From NCBI GenBank assembly GCA_964371405.1, contig CAYJLV010000001.1, positions 186,001 to 250,000 on the forward strand: a stretch of DNA of 64,000 nucleotides, given 5' to 3'. The position numbers and the translations under genes were made by a program. The stretch is from JAMHWF01 sp964371405. GTDB lineage: Bacteria; Pseudomonadota; Gammaproteobacteria; Burkholderiales; Burkholderiaceae_C. Under the pieces are notes generated by a model. That model was not told where the DNA came from. It saw nothing but the letters and a program-made list of their open reading frames with translations, and did no database searches. Of the stretch, positions 17,367 through 25,238 are shown in pieces; within the stretch, counting starts at the first letter, position 1, and every line of letters starts with the position of its first letter.

Positions 17367-18262
17367 GATGCGGTTCCCTCCATCAACTCTTCCAGCGCGC
17401 GCGCCATCGGTTCGACGACGCTGATCTCGTTGGAAACGTGCGGCACCGTGTCGCAGGTGAGCACGCGGGCTGGCCGGCTGGCCAGCAGTTCCTCGTACGC
17501 GCCCGGCGCGAACAGCGCATGCACGCCGATGCACAGCGGCGCCGGCAGGCCGACGCGGCGCACACTGGCCACCGCCTGGATCATGGTGCGTGCACTCGAG
17601 ACGATGTCGTCGACCAGCACCGGCTGGCGGTCCGGCCAGGCCGACACATCCGGCAGGCTGACCTCGACATCGCGGTCGCCGCGGCGGATCTTCTGCAGCA
17701 CGGTCCAGGGCGCGCCGGCGGCGGCGGCGACTTCCGCGACCCATTGCTCGCTCTCCGAGTCGGGGCCGATCAGCAGCGGGCGTTCGACCCGTGCCGCGAC
17801 CCAGCGGGCGATCAGCGGCGCCGTGTGCACGACGCGCGTCGGGATGCGATAGATCTCGTCGAGCGCGTGATAGCGGTGCAGGTGCGGATCGGCCGTCACC
17901 AGCCCATCGAAGGCGGTCGACAGCAGCGCCGCGTAGGTGCGCGACGTCACCGCCTCGCCGGCATGGAAGCGCCGGTCCTGCCGCAGGTAGGCGAGGTACG
18001 GTGCGGCGAGCAGCACCTTCGCCGCGCCGAGGTCGCGCGCGGCGTCGGCCGCGAACAGCAGCGGCAGGGTCTTCTCGTCGGGCCGCACGAGGCTGCAGGT
18101 GAGCATAACGATTCGGCCCGTCACGTCAGCGTCCAGTCGTACCAGCGACTCGCCGTCCGGAAAGCGGTGCAGTTCCAATCCGGCACGTTCGGCCTGCAGC
18201 GCACGCACCAGCCGGTCGGCAAAGGCCTCGTCGCCGGGCAGATGGAAGACGATCGATTTCAA
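17363..18262 (-). CDS. prs: Ribose-phosphate pyrophosphokinase (PRPP synthetase) homologue
   Basis: 299 residues. The family transfers diphosphate from ATP to ribose-5-phosphate. Visible motifs: LHRFPDGESLVRLD, APYLAYLRQDRRFHAGEAVTS (ATP-binding flag region), TADPHLHRYHAL (catalytic His) and the PRPP loop VLVDDIVSSARTMIQA. The loop has SSAR where DTGG or STGG is common. It is shorter than most housekeeping Prs proteins (about 315) and resembles the archaeal class. The start overlaps the AMP phosphorylase stop (ATGA), linking the two functionally around phosphoribosyl compounds. Confidence 0.88.
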   Translation of the reverse strand: MKSIVFHLPGDEAFADRLVRALQAERAGLELHRFPDGESLVRLDADVTGRIVMLTCSLVRPDEKTLPLLFAADAARDLGAAKVLLAAPYLAYLRQDRRFHAGEAVTSRTYAALLSTAFDGLVTADPHLHRYHALDEIYRIPTRVVHTAPLIARWVAARVERPLLIGPDSESEQWVAEVAAAAGAPWTVLQKIRRGDRDVEVSLPDVSAWPDRQPVLVDDIVSSARTMIQAVASVRRVGLPAPLCIGVHALFAPGAYEELLASRPARVLTCDTVPHVSNEISVVEPMARALEELMEGTAS

Positions 18263-19797
18263 GACAGCTCCGAGATCTGGAAGATGGGGGGCCGGGTTTC
18301 GATGTACTGCCGCGCGTAGGCCAGTTCCCCCGGAGCCTGCGCGTGCAGCGTGAAGAGCGGCTGTCCGCGCTGCACGATGTCGCCGAGGCGGGCGTGCACG
18401 TCGACGCCGGCGGCCGCTGCCTTCGGCGCGCCGGCGAGCTTGGCGGCGCGCGACAGCACGCGGTTGTCGATCGCGGTGACGCGCCCCCCTGAGCGTGCCT
18501 CGACGACCCGCCGGTGCGATGCCTGCGGCACCTCGCGCAGGCCGCCCTGGGCTTCGCAGATGGCGGCGAACTTCGTCCAGGCCCGTCCGTCGGCCAGAAC
18601 CTCGGTCGCCAGGCGCAGGCCACTGCCTTCCGGCGCCGCGCCGCCCAGTTCGAGGATGTCGCCGGCCAGTCGCAAGGCGCGCTGCCTCAGATCGTCCGGT
18701 GCATCGGCCTGTCGGCGCAGCACGGCCAGCACGTCGCGCGCTTCCAGCGCGGGGCCGATGCCGCGCCCGACCGGCTGCAAGCCGTCGGTGACGCGCAACG
18801 ACACCTGTAATCCGATGGCCCGGCCGACCTCGACGAGCCGGCGCCCGAGTGTCTGCGCGGCATCGGCGCTGCGCACCTTGGCCGTCGGTCCCACCGGCAG
18901 GTCGATCAGCACATGCGTGGAGCCGGCCGCTGCCTTCTTGGACAGCACGGAGGCGACGAGTTGTCCTTCGCTGTCGAGATCGAGCGGGCGCTCGACGCGG
19001 ATCAGGATGTCGTCGGCCGGGCTCAGCCGGACCGAGCCACCCCAGACGATGCAGGCGCCGGTTCGTTCCACCGTGCGCCGCATCGCGGCGATGTCTAGGT
19101 CGACCGGGGCCAGCACCTCCATCGTGTCCGCCGTGCCCGCTGGGGACGTGATCGCACGCGACGAGGTCTTGGGCATCGTCAGCCCACAGGCCGCGACGAT
19201 GGGCACGACGAGCAGCGTCGTGCGGTTGCCCGGCAGGCCGCCGACGCAGTGTTTGTCGACGACCCTGTCGCGGCCCCAGTCCAGCCGTTCGCCCACGTCG
19301 ATCATCGCGCGCGTCAACGAGACGGTCTCGTCGAGATCAAGGCGGTCGCCCGCGCAGGCGGTGATGAAGGTGGCCAGATGCAGATCGGAGTAGCGGCCGG
19401 CCGCGATGTCGCCGATGACGGCGCGAAAGGCGCCGGCATCGAGGCGGTGGCCGTAGACCTTGGCGCGCACATGGCTGAGCGAGTCGAGCACCGGCGCGTG
19501 GCTGACGGTGAGCCATTCATCGGGCGTGGCGTCCAGCGATGCCCACGCTGCTTCGGACAAGCCCGCAACGCCATGTCCGAGCCAGGGGCCGTCGACGACG
19601 CTGAGCGTGGCAACGATGCTGCGCTGGCCCGCGGTCAGTTGCACGCGAGCCTGCGTCGTGAAGCCCTCGGAACGGCAAACAGCGCAGTCGCTGCGCATGT
19701 AGACGACCGGTTCCTGGTAGGTGTCGATGCCCGTGCGCCAGGCGCGCAGCGTGTTGCCGGCGTCGTCGCCGTGGGTTGGCGTCACATCCGCGTTCAT
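18259..19797 (-). CDS. AMP (NMP) phosphorylase, archaeal DeoA-family type
   Basis: 512 residues, longer than bacterial thymidine phosphorylase (about 440) because of an N-terminal domain of roughly 85 residues, as in archaeal AMP phosphorylase. The reaction is NMP plus phosphate to base plus ribose-1,5-bisphosphate. The core DKHCVGGLPGNRTTLLVVPI and PKTSSRAITSPAGTADTMEV matches the archaeal enzyme, where thymidine phosphorylases have DKHSTGGVGD and SGRGLGHTGGT. A C-terminal barrel-sandwich end (AGVDVHARLGDIVQRGQPLFTLHA) is present. ATG at 19797 overlaps the nuclease stop as ATGA. It sits between a beta-CASP nuclease and a PRPP synthetase, suggesting RNA-derived nucleotide salvage (inference). 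Confidence 0.92.
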   Translation of the reverse strand: MNADVTPTHGDDAGNTLRAWRTGIDTYQEPVVYMRSDCAVCRSEGFTTQARVQLTAGQRSIVATLSVVDGPWLGHGVAGLSEAAWASLDATPDEWLTVSHAPVLDSLSHVRAKVYGHRLDAGAFRAVIGDIAAGRYSDLHLATFITACAGDRLDLDETVSLTRAMIDVGERLDWGRDRVVDKHCVGGLPGNRTTLLVVPIVAACGLTMPKTSSRAITSPAGTADTMEVLAPVDLDIAAMRRTVERTGACIVWGGSVRLSPADDILIRVERPLDLDSEGQLVASVLSKKAAAGSTHVLIDLPVGPTAKVRSADAAQTLGRRLVEVGRAIGLQVSLRVTDGLQPVGRGIGPALEARDVLAVLRRQADAPDDLRQRALRLAGDILELGGAAPEGSGLRLATEVLADGRAWTKFAAICEAQGGLREVPQASHRRVVEARSGGRVTAIDNRVLSRAAKLAGAPKAAAAGVDVHARLGDIVQRGQPLFTLHAQAPGELAYARQYIETRPPIFQISELS

Positions 19798-21152
19798 GCC
19801 AGCTCCACCGTTTCCAGATAGTCGGGCACGCGGCACGGCCAGCCCAGTTCGTGCTCGATGCGCGAGCGCATCGCGTCGGCCGCCGCCGGTTCACCGTGGG
19901 TGATGAAGGTCTGTGTCGGCGCCGCGTCGAAGCCGCGCATCCACTGCAGGATCTCGCCGGCGTCAGCATGCGCGGACAGGCTGTCCAGCGCCGCCACCTC
20001 GGCGTGGATCGGCACGTCCTGGCCATGGATGCGCACCGAGGAGGCGCCCTGCAGGATGGCGGCGCCGCGGGTGCCGCCGGCCTGGTAGCCCGCGAACAGG
20101 ATCGTGTTGCGGCGGTCCGGTGCGAAGGCCTTGAGGTGGTGGACGACGCGCCCGCCCGTGGCCATGCCGCTGGCCGAGATGATGACCATCGGTCCACGCC
20201 GTGCGCTCAGCGCGCGCGAGTCGTCGGGCTTGTTGACAATCGTCGCCGCGTGGCACATGGCCTCGCACTGCTCGGGGCTCAGCCGGTGCTCGCTTTGGTG
20301 CGCGTGGTAGATGCGCGTCGCGTCGGTCGCCATCGGGCTGTCGAGGTAGACCGGCAGATGGTGGATGACGCCGCGCTCCTTGAGCAGGTGGATGCAGTAC
20401 ATCAGGTTCTGTGCCCGCCCCACGGCGAAGGCCGGGATCACCACGACACCGGCGCGCGCCGCGGTGCGGTTGATGACCTCGCCGAGCTTGAGCAGCGGGT
20501 CGCTGGCCTCGTGCTGGCGGTCGCCGTAGGTGGACTCGATCACGGCATAGTCGGCTCCCGGAACGCGGGCCGGTGCGACCAGCACCAGGTCGTTCGGACG
20601 ACCGATGTCGCCAGAGAACAGGATCGAGCGCCGGCCGTCGTCGATCTTCACGAAGGCGGACCCCAGCATGTGCCCCGACGGATCCAGGCGCGCTTGCAGG
20701 CCGGGAGCGGGGCTCCACGGAGTGCCGTAGGGCCTGGGGACGAACTGCTTCAGGCAGCGCTCGGCGTCCTCGCGGGTGTAGAGCGGCAGCGCCGGCTTGT
20801 GCTTTGAGTAGCCGCGCCGGTTGGCGTACTCGGCTTCCTCCTCCTGCAGGTGGCCGCTGTCGGGCAGCAGGATGCGACACAGCTCGTAGGTCGCTTCCGA
20901 GCAGTAGACCTTGCCCTTGAAACCCTGCCGCGCCAGCAGCGGCACGTAGCCGCTGTGATCGATGTGGGCATGGGTCAGCACGATCGCGTCGATGCCGGCG
21001 GCCGGCACGGGCATCGGTGCCCAGTTGCGCAGCCGCAATTGTTTGTAGCCCTGGAAGAGGCCGCAGTCGACGAGCACAGTCGCGCCTTCATGGCGCAGAA
21101 GGTATTTCGAGCCGGTGACGGTGCCGGTGGCGCCGAGGAATTGCAGTTGCAT
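19794..21152 (-). CDS. Metallo-beta-lactamase/beta-CASP RNase-like protein (CPSF73/Ysh1-like)
   Basis: 452 residues. The metallo-beta-lactamase motif LTHAHIDHSGYVPLL lies near residue 58. Other metal ligands are in DPSGHMLGSAF and FSGDIGRPND, and the beta-CASP insert is followed by MVIISASGMATGGRVVHHL. The C-terminal LDSLSAHADAGEILQWM and THGEPAA form the RMBL Zn-associated motif. Such proteins are endo- or exoribonucleases in archaea and bacteria. It begins a run of four genes with 4-base overlaps (nuclease, AMP phosphorylase, PRPP synthetase, HtrA), which hints at RNA breakdown feeding nucleotide phosphorolysis. Confidence 0.92.
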   Translation of the reverse strand: MQLQFLGATGTVTGSKYLLRHEGATVLVDCGLFQGYKQLRLRNWAPMPVPAAGIDAIVLTHAHIDHSGYVPLLARQGFKGKVYCSEATYELCRILLPDSGHLQEEEAEYANRRGYSKHKPALPLYTREDAERCLKQFVPRPYGTPWSPAPGLQARLDPSGHMLGSAFVKIDDGRRSILFSGDIGRPNDLVLVAPARVPGADYAVIESTYGDRQHEASDPLLKLGEVINRTAARAGVVVIPAFAVGRAQNLMYCIHLLKERGVIHHLPVYLDSPMATDATRIYHAHQSEHRLSPEQCEAMCHAATIVNKPDDSRALSARRGPMVIISASGMATGGRVVHHLKAFAPDRRNTILFAGYQAGGTRGAAILQGASSVRIHGQDVPIHAEVAALDSLSAHADAGEILQWMRGFDAAPTQTFITHGEPAAADAMRSRIEHELGWPCRVPDYLETVELA

Positions 21153-21177
21153 GGAGGTCCTCTTGGGGTGTGTGTGT

Positions 21178-21675
21178 TCAGAGCAGGAGCGGCGCGTCGG
21201 GCAACTCGTTGCGGTCGCCGGGCGTGAGCGGGAAATGGCGCGCCACCAGCTGCGTGACGGCCTCGATGCCCTGGACGGCGCCGCGGCCGAAGTCGCCGGC
21301 GCCGAACTGCGTTTCCATGTCGCTGCAGATCACCGACCAGGCCCCGGCGCCAGCCTTGGCGTGGATGCCCCGGTCGGCGACGATCTCGACCCGCCGGTCC
21401 GCCAGCAGCACGTAGATCAGCACCCCGGTGTTGTGTTCGGTGTCCCAGACGTGCAGTCGTGCGAAGAGCTCGATGGCGCGTTCGCGCGCCGTCTGTCCAC
21501 GCAACAAGGGCAGGCCGTCGAGCGAGCCTTCGATGACGAAGCGGATCTCTCCCGCATGGGAGAGCTCGCTCGAGGCGATCGCCTGCTCGATCGAGGACAG
21601 CGCGGAGGCGGGGAAGGCGCGGCGCACGCGCGCCGAGGTCGTCGCGAGGTGGCGCAGGAGTCGTGCGAGGTCCAT
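21178..21675 (-). CDS. TPM-domain protein, cytoplasmic-type
   Basis: 165 residues without a signal peptide. The TPM fold is visible: ALSSIEQAIASSELSHAGEIRFVIEG, then ARERAIELFARLHVWDTEHNTGVLIYVLLADRRVEIVADRGIHAKAG and a helix ending VTQLVARHFP. TPM proteins (Psb32/YgcG family) are implicated in membrane-protein or envelope quality control. ATG at 21675 is chosen; an upstream GTG at 21681 would overlap the preceding stop by four bases. It follows a second TPM protein and LemA, a common trio. Confidence 0.85.
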   Translation of the reverse strand: MDLARLLRHLATTSARVRRAFPASALSSIEQAIASSELSHAGEIRFVIEGSLDGLPLLRGQTARERAIELFARLHVWDTEHNTGVLIYVLLADRRVEIVADRGIHAKAGAGAWSVICSDMETQFGAGDFGRGAVQGIEAVTQLVARHFPLTPGDRNELPDAPLLL

Positions 21676-21677
21676 GG

Positions 21678-22556
21678 TCACCACCTGCCCGAGGCACCGC
21701 CCCCGCCAAAACCGCCGCCGCCTCCGCCGAACCCACCGCCTCCGCCGAAGCCACCGCCCCGGCGCCCGCCGTGCCCGTGCATGCCACCGTGGCCGCCCAT
21801 GCCGATGCCCAGCAGCGTGACGAAGAAGCCGGTCAGGCCCGCGGTGGCTGCGACGGCCAGGGTGCCGAGCGCGAACCAGGCGACGACGCCCAGCACGCCG
21901 CCGACCGCCAGGGCCCCGGGCACCCGGCCCAGCACTTGTCGCAACACGCCGCCGAGCACCAGCGCGACGATGAACAACACGGGCCAGCTTTGGCCGAGGC
22001 CGTTGTCGGCAGATGCCGGGCCGCGCCGCGTCGGCGCGGGGAGGGCTTCGCCATCGAGGACGCGCAAGACCTGATCGAGCCCTGCCGTGAGCCCGCCGTA
22101 GAAGTCGCCCTGCCTGAAGCGGGGGGTGATGACCTCCGCGATGATCCGCGCCGCTGTGGCGTCGTTCAGCGCGCCCTCGATCCCGTAGCCGACCTCGATG
22201 CGCACTGTGCGGTCCTCCTTCGCAACGAGCAGCAGCGCGCCGTCGTCGACCTTGCGTCGCCCCAGCTTCCATTGCTCCACCACGCGCAGCGCGAAGGGTT
22301 CGATCGCCTCCGGCCGCGTGGTCGGCACGATGAGCACCGCGATCTGCGTGCCCTTGCGCTCCTCGAAGGCGCGCAGCGATTGCTCGAGCGCGGCGCTCTG
22401 CTGCGCCGTCAGCGTGGCGGTCAGGTCGGTCACCCGGCCCTGCAGTGGCGGCACCGGGATCAGGTCCTGGGCAGCGCCCAGCGCGGCCCAGCACAGGAGC
22501 CAGACGACGGCGAGCCAACGCAAGAAGCGTCCGACCGGGACGCGGGCTGCTGTCAC
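21678..22556 (-). CDS. TPM-domain membrane protein with Gly-rich tail (YgcG-like)
   Basis: 292 residues. Signal peptide (WLAVVWLLCWAALGAAQ), then a TPM domain (LQGRVTDLTATLTAQQSAALEQSL through IAEVITPRFRQGDFYGGLTAGLDQVL), two or three hydrophobic helices (near residues 195-260) and a C-terminal tail of repeated GGGFGG. The Gly-rich tail is typical of YgcG-type proteins. GTG at 22556 overlaps the lemA stop by four bases. The family usually travels with lemA; it is thought to act at the membrane but no biochemical role is established. Confidence 0.88.
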   Translation of the reverse strand: MTAARVPVGRFLRWLAVVWLLCWAALGAAQDLIPVPPLQGRVTDLTATLTAQQSAALEQSLRAFEERKGTQIAVLIVPTTRPEAIEPFALRVVEQWKLGRRKVDDGALLLVAKEDRTVRIEVGYGIEGALNDATAARIIAEVITPRFRQGDFYGGLTAGLDQVLRVLDGEALPAPTRRGPASADNGLGQSWPVLFIVALVLGGVLRQVLGRVPGALAVGGVLGVVAWFALGTLAVAATAGLTGFFVTLLGIGMGGHGGMHGHGGRRGGGFGGGGGFGGGGGGFGGGGASGRW

Positions 22557-23167
22557 TTCTTGGCACCCGAAGCGCCGATGCCGCCGAGATCGACCTTCGG
22601 CGGCACCGCGAGTGCCGCCTCGTCGGTGACGCTGAAATTGGCCTTGACGCCGTAGCCGAACACCATCGCCGTGAGGTTGCTCGGGAAGGTGCGAACCGCG
22701 ACGTTGTAGTCCTGCACCGCCTTCACATAGCGGCCGCGCGCAACGGCAATCCGGTTCTCGGTGCCTTCGAGTTGAACGCGCAGGTCCTGGAAGCCCTGGT
22801 TGGCCTTCAGGTTCGGGTAGTTCTCGGCGACCACGAGCAGGCGTGACAGCGCGCTCGACAACTCGCCCTGAGCGGCCTGGAACTTGTTGAAGGCCTCGGG
22901 GTTGTTGACCAGCTCGGGCGTAGCCTGGATCGAGGTGGCCTTGGCACGCGCTTCGACCACCTTGGTCAGCGTCTCCTGCTCGAAGTTGGCCTCCCCCTTG
23001 ACGGTGGCGACGATGTTCGGGATCAGGTCGGCGCGGCGCTGGTACTGGTTCAGCACTTCGGACCAGCTGGCCTTGATCTGTTCGTCGGTCGTCTGGAAGG
23101 TGTTGTAGCCGCAGCCGGACAGCGCGAGCGTCAGCGCGGCGAGAAGGGCGACGAGGAAGTGGCGCAT
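22553..23167 (-). CDS. lemA: LemA family lipoprotein
   Basis: 204 residues. The lipobox LALSGCGYN gives a lipidated Cys near residue 19. The LemA core follows: TDEQIKASWSEVLNQYQRRADLIPNIVATVKG, ETLTKVVEARAKATSIQ and LLVVAENYPNLKANQGFQDLRVQLEGTENRIAVARGRY, then FPSNLTAMVFGY. The function of LemA is unclear, but it is regularly linked to TPM genes as here. Upstream lies the MFS gene, 20 bases away. Confidence 0.93.
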   Translation of the reverse strand: MRHFLVALLAALTLALSGCGYNTFQTTDEQIKASWSEVLNQYQRRADLIPNIVATVKGEANFEQETLTKVVEARAKATSIQATPELVNNPEAFNKFQAAQGELSSALSRLLVVAENYPNLKANQGFQDLRVQLEGTENRIAVARGRYVKAVQDYNVAVRTFPSNLTAMVFGYGVKANFSVTDEAALAVPPKVDLGGIGASGAKK

Positions 23168-23187
23168 GGTCAGGGCTCCTGGGGTTG

Positions 23188-24492
23188 TCATTTGGGAAGC
23201 GGGGCGGGAGAAGCACGTGGCGACCGCGGCGGAGGACCCTCGGTCGACCACCACGCAGGGCGCACGATCAGGGTGCCCAGCGTGGCCAGCAGCGGCAGCG
23301 CGAGCCACGCGAAGCTGAGCTGGGCCACGACACCGAAGAGCCAGCCGGCGGCCGCCGAGCCGAGCGTCTGGCCGAACCCCGCTGCGGCAGCCAGCCCGCC
23401 CATCGTTGTGCCGAGCCGTTGCCGGGAGGCTCCGGCTGCGAGGTAGGCAACTGTCGGCAGCACGAGCCCGGTGCCGGCGGCGGTGAAACTGACGCCAACG
23501 TACATCCAGGCGTCGCTGCGGTGCTGCGCCAGCATCGCCAAGCCGGCGATCGCCAGCACGAGCCCGGCCGCCATCACGCCGCGGCCGGCGGCGCGCTCGA
23601 GCAGCCCGGTGAAGAACAGCAGCGCGTTGACGCCGAGCATCACGAGGCTGCACTCGGCAAACATCAGCGAGATCTCGCGCGACGACAACGTCGGGTGCTG
23701 CTGGCCCTGCAACACGATGCCGAGTTCGAAGCCGGACAGCACGAACATGACCACGCCGTTCAGCCCCCACAGCGCCATCGCCCGCCTGCGATCGGCGGAC
23801 GCGGGCTGCGAGTCGTCTTCGAGGTCGGCCGGCGCGGTGCGCGGCAGGGTGGCGGCGAGTCCCAACATCGTCAGCGCGCCCAGTGCCGCCGACATCATGA
23901 TGACCACATCTGTCGCGTCGACCTTTCCTGCACCGACGCTGGCGAGCGTGGCGGACAGCTGCGCGGCGGCGGCAATGAGTCCCGGTCCGAACAGAAAACC
24001 CAGCAGCGACATCGCACCGAGCCAGGCAAACCGGCGGGCGCGCTGGTGCTGCGGGGTGTGCTCGGCAACGAGGGCCGGCACCACCGGCACGACGGCCGCG
24101 ACGAAGAAGCCCGCGGCCGCGCGCAAGGCATAGATGCCGGCCAGACCGATCCAGTCCGGCCGCAGCAGGGGCAGCAGACTGGCGACGTAGCCGACCAGTC
24201 CGATCACCAGGATGCGGCTGCGGCCCCAGCGGTCGGACACCAGTCCCCACAGCGGCGCGCCCACCAGCACCCCGGCGGCGTAGATGCCACTCAGCAAGCC
24301 AACATGGCGCGCGACCTCGGCCTGGGCAGCGGCCGCCATCAGCGGAGCCAGCCAGGCCGGCAGCAAAGGCATCAGCGCGCCATACCCTGCGGAAACAACG
24401 AAGACCGCGGCGGCCAGCCACGCGAGTTGCGCGCGCCCCAGCCCGGCCGGTTCGGACGGCAGCGGCGAATGGAGGCTGGTCGCAGACGACAT
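23188..24492 (-). CDS. MFS transporter, 12 helices
   Basis: 434 residues. Motif A between helices 2 and 3 reads GVLVGAPLWGLVSDRWGRSRILVIGL. Twelve hydrophobic segments are visible, split by a central acidic loop (APADLEDDSQPASADRRR). The pattern matches DHA1-type drug or metal-complex exporters. The start at 24492 follows CopB by 20 bases. Substrate is unknown; its position at the border of the copper module and the TPM/LemA genes allows a role in either. Confidence 0.87.
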   Translation of the reverse strand: MSSATSLHSPLPSEPAGLGRAQLAWLAAAVFVVSAGYGALMPLLPAWLAPLMAAAAQAEVARHVGLLSGIYAAGVLVGAPLWGLVSDRWGRSRILVIGLVGYVASLLPLLRPDWIGLAGIYALRAAAGFFVAAVVPVVPALVAEHTPQHQRARRFAWLGAMSLLGFLFGPGLIAAAAQLSATLASVGAGKVDATDVVIMMSAALGALTMLGLAATLPRTAPADLEDDSQPASADRRRAMALWGLNGVVMFVLSGFELGIVLQGQQHPTLSSREISLMFAECSLVMLGVNALLFFTGLLERAAGRGVMAAGLVLAIAGLAMLAQHRSDAWMYVGVSFTAAGTGLVLPTVAYLAAGASRQRLGTTMGGLAAAAGFGQTLGSAAAGWLFGVVAQLSFAWLALPLLATLGTLIVRPAWWSTEGPPPRSPRASPAPLPK

Positions 24493-24512
24493 CGTGATGT
24501 TCTCGACGAGTC

Positions 24513-25208
24513 TCAGAGCACCAGCCGCAGGCCTGCGCGCACTGAGTTGACGCTGGTGCTGCCACCGGCCTCGCGCTGCCATTGGCGGCCGACCTCCAGG
24601 TACGGCGCGACCGCGCGCGTGATCTCGTAGCGCAGATTGAGCCCCCACTCGGATGAGGTCGCGCCAGACTTGATCCCTTCCGCTGGCAACGAACGAGCGG
24701 CCCAGTCGACGCCCACGAAAGGCTTGGCGATCAGGCGGTTCGTGAACAGCAGGTCGTACTCGACGCGGGTGCGCGCGAAGAGCCGTCCGTCGCTGCGGAC
24801 GAAGGCCGCGAGGTCGACGTCGAAGGCGTAGGGCGCCAGCCCGCGGATGCCGATGACGCCGAAGTTGCGAGCATCCGGCTTCAGTTCTCTGCGCAGCCCC
24901 ACGTGCAAGTCCCAGAAGGGCGCGACATAGCGGCTGTACAGCGCCTGAACTTCGGCGTCCTCGAGTCGGCCGTCGCGGCGCGAACCTTCAGTCCGCCATG
25001 CGAAGCGCTTGTAGTCGGTACCGATCCAGCCATCGGCGCGCCAGGCCGCCACGGCTTTGGAGTCGCTGCGGCCGGCATCCACCTCGAGGCGGGTGGTCTG
25101 GAAGACGGCGTCGTCTTCCATCGCGCGTGCCGTTCCGGCAACGCCGACGAGCGAGAGGGCCAGCGCGCCGGCCAGCGGGCGCGCCCATTGGAATTCATTC
25201 GTGTTCAT
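24513..25208 (-). CDS. copB: Outer-membrane copper resistance protein CopB/PcoB
   Basis: 231 residues with a signal peptide (ALALSLVGVAGTARA). The barrel segments are characteristic of CopB: EVQALYSRYVAPFWDLHVGLRRELKP, APYAFDVDLAAFVRSDGRLFARTRVEYDLLFTNRL and SSEWGLNLRYEITRAVAPYLEVGRQW. It lacks the long Met/His-rich N-terminal segment of PcoB/CopB and so is short (family 290-330). It lies 30 bases after the copA gene, the standard copAB order. Confidence 0.93.
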   Translation of the reverse strand: MNTNEFQWARPLAGALALSLVGVAGTARAMEDDAVFQTTRLEVDAGRSDSKAVAAWRADGWIGTDYKRFAWRTEGSRRDGRLEDAEVQALYSRYVAPFWDLHVGLRRELKPDARNFGVIGIRGLAPYAFDVDLAAFVRSDGRLFARTRVEYDLLFTNRLIAKPFVGVDWAARSLPAEGIKSGATSSEWGLNLRYEITRAVAPYLEVGRQWQREAGGSTSVNSVRAGLRLVL

Positions 25209-25238
25209 GGTGGTCTGTACTCGGGTCTGCAGGCGGGT

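Noticed and set aside
21700..21790. GC-rich CCGCC repeats
   Set aside because: They encode the Gly-rich tail of the YgcG-like protein.
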